A stretch of 64,000 nt of DNA, from positions 1-64,000 of the forward strand of contig CACYYD010000009.1 in the NCBI GenBank assembly GCA_902778585.1, in the 5' to 3' direction. The notes beneath the pieces were generated by a model. It ran no database searches and was not told where the DNA came from. It saw only the letters and a list, made by a program, of their open reading frames with translations. The position numbers were made by a program, and so were the translations under genes. The DNA comes from an uncultured Eubacteriales bacterium (lineage in GTDB: Bacteria; Bacillota; Clostridia; Peptostreptococcales; Anaerovoracaceae). Of this stretch, positions 59,264 to 64,000 are shown piece by piece (positions within the stretch are counted from its first letter, which is position 1; each line of letters opens with the position of its first letter).

Positions 59264-62200
59264 CTACTCCGTCCTGAGAGCAACTACCGGATCCTTGCGC
59301 GCCGCCATTCCTGAAGGGATGAGTCCCGCGATGAATGTGAGGATCATGCTTATTATCACCAGTGCGACTCCTCCTGTTGCCGGCAGTATGGCCTTCAGCG
59401 CGGATATCTTGGTGAGACCTATCAGTATGTGGTTGATAGGTATCAGGAGCAGCAGGCTCGCGACTATTCCTATCACGCCCGCGCAGAGTCCGACGATGAT
59501 GGTCTCCGCGTTGAATATCCTCGCGATATCCTTCTTGGAGGCACCGATCGCGCGGAGTATTCCGATCTCCTTGGTCCTTTCAAGAACGGAGATGTATGTG
59601 ATGACTCCGATCATGATGGACGATACGATCAGCGATATCGCGACGAAAGCGATGAGCACGTAGCTGACCGCATTTGTGATGTTCTTTACCGATTTGATCA
59701 GAACGCCTGTGACGTCGGTGTAGCTGATGACCATGTCCTCGTCGCCGTTGTCCTGCATCTCCTGGTTGTAGTCATCGATGAACTTGAGGAAGTTTTCCTT
59801 CGACTCGAAGTCCTTGAGGTAGAACGACATCGAGTACGGTTTGTTGATGTCGGCGTAGCCGAGCTTCACCAGATTGGTATCGTAACTGGTCTCGGCGCCG
59901 CCCGATATGTATGCGGTGATGAGTCTTGTGATCTCATCTTCGTTCATCTTCATGGTGAAGGCGTCCGCGATGCCCGCCGGGTCGACATTGAACTGGCTTC
60001 CGACAGCCTGTGCAGCCTTGCCGAGTGCAGGTCCTACGACCTTCGCGTTCTGCATCATCTCTATGCCTTCGCCGTACTGGCTGATGCCCTTCTGGACATC
60101 GCTGTTGCCGGTGTACGGAGCTATGGTCTGCGAAAGGGCATTCCTGAGGATATCTTCCGGCTTAAGCTGCTGCTTGGCCATGTTTTCATCGATAGTGTCG
60201 TTCGTCTGTTTGATGAGCGCATTGATCTGAGGCACCAGCACTTCAGGAATGCTGTACTTGGATATCAGCTCGTCAGACAGACTGCCGTTTTTAAGAGCCG
60301 CGAAGAGGTCATCTTCAGATATGGCGATCCCCGCAGGAAGGCTCTTAGCCACGTCAGCTGCAGCCTGCTTCTGGGCGGCTTCCTTAGCTGCAGCTGCAGC
60401 CGCAGGGTCGGTCGCAGCAGCTATGGCATTCATTATTTCAGGTCCTGCCGCACTGAGCACCTTAGAATATCCTCCCAGAAGAGGATCGACTATCTGCTTG
60501 TGGCTGCCGCTGTCCTGATTCTCTGCCAGGGCTTTGGCTGTAAGAGTATCGTCGAATTTGAAATTAGCCGGATCCTTGATGTATTGGCTTACTATATAGT
60601 CGACCATTCCCTCGCAGCCCTTGCGGAGCGCCGCGTTCACATCGGATTCGATCTTCTCTGCGGAGTCGTTCTTTGAAAGATCTTTGATTTCATTGGTAGC
60701 GATCTTTTCAATCTCCTTCTGTATCGCATTCGGATCGATGTCGCCGCCGAGGGCTTTCTTGAGCTTGTTCTCGTCGATGCTTATCATGTCCTCAAAGCCG
60801 AGGCCTTCGCTGTTGTTGTTGCGGATGTCATCAAAGCTCTTGCCGCTGAATACGTCGATGTCCTTGTTGAGCAGCTGTATCTTCACGATATCAGATTCTG
60901 CCGCATACTCGATCATGTGGTTGGTAAGAGACGGAAGATATCCGACTCCGGAGCTCATGGCATTGGCGCCTGACTGCTCCTTCGCGCAGACTATGCCGCT
61001 TATGTGCAGCTTCTCGGATCTCCCGATGAGGTCCTCCATAAAGTCTTCGTCATCGGTCCTGTCCTCCCATACATCATAGGAGGAGTTGCGGGTGTATGTA
61101 TCGCATGCATGTACAAGCGCGAATTCCATTCCGATAAAGTCATCATAGGTCCACTCGAGACGGTCATTGGTGTTTTCGACCTTCTTGCCGTCCATGACAT
61201 CGTTGATCATGTCCTTCAGCTCCTGAGGATTGCGGAGTCCGAGCGTGTAGACGACATAGTCGTTCAGCTGGTCTTCGCTGTCGAGCACAAGGAGGAGCTC
61301 GTCATACTTCTCAGGCCATTTGCCGGCCAGTACCTTGTACTGTGACTTGAGAAGTTCTTCGTTGTCCATCATCTGAAAGAAGACGTCTGTGTTCATCATC
61401 GAGAAGCTGCTCTGCTGCAGACCGCTCATGTAGGACTGCATGATGGAGCCCGGGCTTACTCTCAGCGGACCGTACTCCATGTTTGTCGAATAGATGTTGA
61501 CCGAAAGACCGTATGAATACTGGTATGAGTTGAACCAGTCGCCGATCTCGCCCATGCTGGAGTCGAGGCGCTTCTTGAAGGCTGCCAGGTCATTCGAACC
61601 GACGCTGGCCAGCATGTCAGTCATGATCTGCTGCTCGTGCAGCTTATTGCCCGATGCCTCGCCCTCGGTATCGGACGCGTTGGTCATGAACGCCGTTATC
61701 ATCGAAGACATGTCGGCGGTCTCGGACATTATGGTAAAAGGATAGGACGAAAGGGTGTCCTCCTCGAGTTTGTCGATGTATGTCTGGAAGCCATTGGATA
61801 CGGAAAGTATCAGGGCTATTCCGATGATACCTATGCTGCCCGCGAAAGCCGTAAGAAGAGTACGGGCTTTTTTGGTCATAAGGTTGTTGAGCGACAGATG
61901 AAGAGCCGTCGCCATAGACATCGACCTGTTGCGGCGGCCAGAAGCGCGGCCGCTCTGCTTTGCGGCCTTTGCCGGCACCTCGCCGGCCTCCGAAGGCAAA
62001 GCAGAAGCCGCAGCACCGTCAGAGGCGGCTTTGGCGGCGGCTGCCGCCGCGGCCGCGGCCGCGCCCGGCACGGCGCCTCCGGCAGCAAGAGCATTCGCAG
62101 CGCTGCCTCCGGCGCCCGGTATATACGGGTCGCTGTCGCTTATAACCTGTCCGTCGGACAGTCTTACTATTCTTGTCGAATACGCCTCGGCGAGTTCCGG

Positions 62201-62797
62201 GTTATGAGTGACCATGATGACCAGCCTGGTCTTCGAGATCTCTTTAAGTATTCCCATAACCTGGTTGCTGGTCTCTGTATCAAGCGCGCCCGTAGGCTCG
62301 TCCGCGAGTATGATATCCGGGTCATTGATGAGCGCACGGGCTATCGCCACACGCTGCACCTGTCCGCCCGACATCTCCGCCGGCTTCTTGTTTATCTGGT
62401 CGCCCAGGCCAACGCGCTCCAGAGCCTCAGCCGCGCGGCGCTTTCTCTCTGCATGCGACACGCCGGAGAGAGTCAGCGCGAGCTCGACGTTCGAGAGCAC
62501 AGTCTGGTGGGATATCAGGTTGTAGCTCTGGAATACGAATCCGATCGTGTCGTTTCTGTACGCATCCCAGTCCGCGTCCTTATACTTCTTGGTGCTTATC
62601 CCGTTTATCAGAAGGTCGCCGTCTGTATACTGGTCAAGACCGCCCAGAATATTGAGCATGGTGGTCTTGCCGCAGCCCGATGGACCGAGCACGGAAACAA
62701 ACTCGCTCTCTCTGAAAGCGAGGTCTATCCCGCGCAGTGCCCGTACGGTCTCGGCGCCGGTTTTATATTCTTTTGTTATGCCTCTGAGTTCTAACAT
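59264..62797 (-). CDS. Fused ABC transporter, MacB/FtsX type, giant ectodomain
   Basis: 1177 residues from the ATG at 62797 (AGGGAG about ten bases upstream). Residues 1-225 are the ATPase with Walker A GPSGCGKTTML, signature MSGGQVQRVAIARAL and Walker B IILADEPTGALD. A low-complexity Ala-rich linker (about 230-290, AAAAAAAAAAKAASDG) leads to a basic stretch (SGRRNRS) and TM1 (about 308-330). A very large extracytoplasmic domain (about 335-1040) with Ala- and Gln-rich helices follows, then three C-terminal TMs with the FtsX motif ERTKEIGILRAIGASKKDI. Such type VII ABC proteins do mechanical work on substrates or envelope partners rather than classic transport. No TolC or membrane-fusion partner is adjacent. 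Confidence 0.9.
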   Translation of the reverse strand: MLELRGITKEYKTGAETVRALRGIDLAFRESEFVSVLGPSGCGKTTMLNILGGLDQYTDGDLLINGISTKKYKDADWDAYRNDTIGFVFQSYNLISHQTVLSNVELALTLSGVSHAERKRRAAEALERVGLGDQINKKPAEMSGGQVQRVAIARALINDPDIILADEPTGALDTETSNQVMGILKEISKTRLVIMVTHNPELAEAYSTRIVRLSDGQVISDSDPYIPGAGGSAANALAAGGAVPGAAAAAAAAAAKAASDGAAASALPSEAGEVPAKAAKQSGRASGRRNRSMSMATALHLSLNNLMTKKARTLLTAFAGSIGIIGIALILSVSNGFQTYIDKLEEDTLSSYPFTIMSETADMSSMITAFMTNASDTEGEASGNKLHEQQIMTDMLASVGSNDLAAFKKRLDSSMGEIGDWFNSYQYSYGLSVNIYSTNMEYGPLRVSPGSIMQSYMSGLQQSSFSMMNTDVFFQMMDNEELLKSQYKVLAGKWPEKYDELLLVLDSEDQLNDYVVYTLGLRNPQELKDMINDVMDGKKVENTNDRLEWTYDDFIGMEFALVHACDTYTRNSSYDVWEDRTDDEDFMEDLIGRSEKLHISGIVCAKEQSGANAMSSGVGYLPSLTNHMIEYAAESDIVKIQLLNKDIDVFSGKSFDDIRNNNSEGLGFEDMISIDENKLKKALGGDIDPNAIQKEIEKIATNEIKDLSKNDSAEKIESDVNAALRKGCEGMVDYIVSQYIKDPANFKFDDTLTAKALAENQDSGSHKQIVDPLLGGYSKVLSAAGPEIMNAIAAATDPAAAAAAKEAAQKQAAADVAKSLPAGIAISEDDLFAALKNGSLSDELISKYSIPEVLVPQINALIKQTNDTIDENMAKQQLKPEDILRNALSQTIAPYTGNSDVQKGISQYGEGIEMMQNAKVVGPALGKAAQAVGSQFNVDPAGIADAFTMKMNEDEITRLITAYISGGAETSYDTNLVKLGYADINKPYSMSFYLKDFESKENFLKFIDDYNQEMQDNGDEDMVISYTDVTGVLIKSVKNITNAVSYVLIAFVAISLIVSSIMIGVITYISVLERTKEIGILRAIGASKKDIARIFNAETIIVGLCAGVIGIVASLLLLIPINHILIGLTKISALKAILPATGGVALVIISMILTFIAGLIPSGMAARKDPVVALRTE

Positions 62798-62917
62798 CAG
62801 TCTCAATCTCCCTGTTTGCATAATTGCAATTCCAATCGTAAATTTTACCTTATTGCAACACATTCCTACAATAATTATTGTTCATAAAACACATATTGTT
62901 CAGAAACCTTAACTCCA

Positions 62918-63252
62918 CCTGATCGAAGCCCGCCGTGAGTCACCGAATTAGGCCAAAAGGCAAGGCGGGCAGACGAAATGGCCTAATCGAAGCCCGCCGT
63001 GAGTCACCGAATTAGGCCAAAAGGCGAGGCGGGCAGACGAAATGGCCTAATCGAAGCCCGCCGTGAGTCGACAAATTAGGCCAAAGGCGAGGCGGGCAGA
63101 CGAAATGGCCTAATCAAAGCCCGCCGTGAGTCACCGAATTAGGCCAAAAGTCGAGACGGGCAGACGAAATGGCCTAATCGAAGCCCGCCGTGAGTTGACA
63201 AATTAGGCCAAAGGCGAGGCGGGCAGACGAAATGGCCTGATCGAAGCCCGCC
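62918..63252. repeat. Tandem array of five 63-64 bp units built from alternating inverted repeats
   Basis: Units start at 62918, 62982, 63046, 63109, 63173 and a partial sixth at 63236. Each consists of CCTAAT..., a 23-base spacer with GCCCGCC, ATTAGGCCA, a second spacer with GGCGGGC, and TGGCCTAAT shared with the next unit. So GGCCTAAT and ATTAGGCC alternate about every 32 bases, and GCCCGCC/GGCGGGC alternate in phase with them. Copies differ at few positions. The first unit begins CCTGAT; the terminal half-unit has CTGAT with a matching ATCAG (63272-63276), a compensated change. It lies in the divergent intergenic region. Confidence 0.92.
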
Positions 63253-63300
63253 ACAGCCGTGGCTCGCCTGAAATCAGTGGTCGCAATAAGTATAAAAGAG

Positions 63301-63309
63301 TGATACAAT
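63301..63309 (+). promoter_or_regulatory. Extended -10 promoter of acyl-CoA synthetase
   Basis: TG-A-TACAAT directly after the repeat array, 81 bases before the start codon; TCGCAA 17 bases upstream is a poor -35. Confidence 0.5.
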
Positions 63310-63389
63310 ACATGGGTTCGAGCTGCGTGGAATGCACCGCGGCGAAACAGCGGAAATAACTGAAACTGAAAGACGGAGAAAAAGAAGAA

Positions 63390-64000
63390 ATGTCAGATAA
63401 GTGGACGATAAATGAAAACGGAAAAATAGTTTTTCCTATCCCGGAGAAGGTAAAGACTCCTTGGTTCGCAAGCAGGGGCGACCTTCCTGCAACTCTTGAA
63501 TACACAAACGGCACCATGTATGAAAAAGTTGAGGCCGTGGCAAAGAAGTATCCTAACAACATTGCCCTCGACTTCATGGGAAAGCACATAACATACAGGC
63601 ACATGATCGACCAGATCAACACTTGTGCCAAGTCGCTCCGCATCCTCGGAGTAAGGGAGAACGACAAGGTCACCATCGCGATGCCTAACTGCCCTCAGGC
63701 CATCTACATGCTTTACGCTGTAAACCTGGTAGGCGCCATTGCAAATATGGTGCATCCTCTTTCGGCCGAGAAGGAGATCGAGAACTACCTCAACATGTCC
63801 GAGTCGATCATGGTCGTCACACTCGACCAGTTCTATCACAAGATCGAAGCGATCCGTAAGAACACAAAGGTACAGAACGTGATCATCGCCCGCATCAGGG
63901 ACGAGCTCACAAGACCTATCAGAGTGGGATACATGCTGACCGAGGGACGCAAGATCGCGAAGATCCCTGAAGATGCGCCGGTATTCCAGTGGCCTGACTT
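63390..64000 (+). CDS. AMP-binding acyl-CoA synthetase, 5' part only
   Basis: 203 codons are visible before the window ends, with no stop. The start at 63390 follows GGAGAAAAAGAAGAA. The protein opens MSDKWTINENGKIVFPIPEK, then the adenylate-forming N-terminal fold: KYPNNIALDFMGKHITYRHM, SLRILGVRENDKVTIAMPNC, AIYMLYAVNLVGAIANMVHP. These are the substrate-entry helices of fatty-acyl or other acyl-CoA ligases (FadD-like). The P-loop and signature motifs lie beyond the window, so the acyl specificity is unknown. Confidence 0.9.
   Translation, partial: MSDKWTINENGKIVFPIPEKVKTPWFASRGDLPATLEYTNGTMYEKVEAVAKKYPNNIALDFMGKHITYRHMIDQINTCAKSLRILGVRENDKVTIAMPNCPQAIYMLYAVNLVGAIANMVHPLSAEKEIENYLNMSESIMVVTLDQFYHKIEAIRKNTKVQNVIIARIRDELTRPIRVGYMLTEGRKIAKIPEDAPVFQWPD

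Noticed and set aside
59429-60676. 415-residue plus-strand reading frame
   Set aside because: It is antisense to the ectodomain of the ABC fusion and has no start signal or recognisable domain.
62918-63252. CRISPR array
   Set aside because: Period of 63-64 bases with identical spacers and internal palindromes; no cas genes in the window. A CRISPR needs unique spacers.

Overview
The window looks like part of the chromosome of an anaerobic, low-to-moderate-GC Bacillota bacterium of the class Clostridia. Three things suggest this: a (Re)-type citrate synthase homologue of the kind clostridia use, Shine-Dalgarno sites of the AGGAGG type with frequent TTG/GTG starts, and typical clostridial families (C_GCAxxG_C_C redox protein, AGCS symporters, YkvI-like permease, yybP-ykoY riboswitch). 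No rRNA, tRNA or phage genes were seen. The gene content (M19, M15 and C69 dipeptidases, amino-acid symporter, two aminotransferases, Re-citrate synthase, AcnX) points to a peptide and amino-acid user. Genus cannot be fixed from this window.

Region by region. 1-8.2 kb is an AT-richer accessory stretch: the 3' end of a group II intron, a YkvI-like permease with a PLP aminotransferase, a decayed IS4-family transposase, a hypothetical gene, a LysR regulator, a C_GCAxxG_C_C protein with a TDT-type permease, a scrap of a Fis-type regulator, and an AAA/DUF4143 ATPase whose promoter is bracketed by two identical palindromes. 8.2-15.3 kb holds an ArsB/NhaD-type permease, glycerate kinase, pyruvate kinase, a small conserved-looking peptide, an MFS exporter, an amidohydrolase and a fragment of a second-type glycerate kinase. 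15.4-19.1 kb is a peptide-use cluster (DUF819 permease, M19 dipeptidase, VanX-like M15 dipeptidase, membrane-anchored protein). 19.1-24 kb starts with a Mn2+-type yybP-ykoY riboswitch in front of a Na/Pi-cotransporter-PhoU gene, followed by an OmpR/histidine-kinase pair and a methyltransferase.

23.9-32.8 kb: a LysR gene divergent from a hydrolase/cyclophilin-like lipoprotein/aldo-keto reductase group, a beta-helix cell-surface lipoprotein, a C69 dipeptidase and the two subunits of an aconitase-X enzyme. 32.8-35.7 kb: a two-gene unit of an Hsp70-like ATPase with its own hydrophobic C-terminal segment and a two-TM partner protein. 35.8-39.5 kb: a lipid-looking operon (E2/CAT-fold protein, PlsC-like, PAP2-like) facing a TetR-VTT operon from overlapping promoters. 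39.6-50.6 kb: transport and housekeeping (AGCS symporter, P-type Ca-type ATPase, MATE, 5-formyl-THF cyclo-ligase, TrpRS, ClC, flavodoxin-like).

50.7-57.2 kb encodes the oxidative branch from oxaloacetate to 2-oxoglutarate: (Re)-citrate synthase, aconitase and NAD-type isocitrate dehydrogenase, with bioY on the opposite strand in between, then an AEC permease and a second copy of the aminotransferase seen at 1.4 kb. 58.4-64 kb has MntP, a giant MacB/FtsX-type fused ABC transporter, a five-copy 63-64 bp tandem array built of alternating inverted repeats, and the 5' part of an acyl-CoA synthetase running off the window.

The most unusual items are the structured 64-bp repeat array, the riboswitch in front of a Na/Pi-family gene, the Hsp70-like/two-TM pair, the lipid-like operon whose enzymes lack canonical catalytic residues, and the palindrome-bracketed AAA ATPase.
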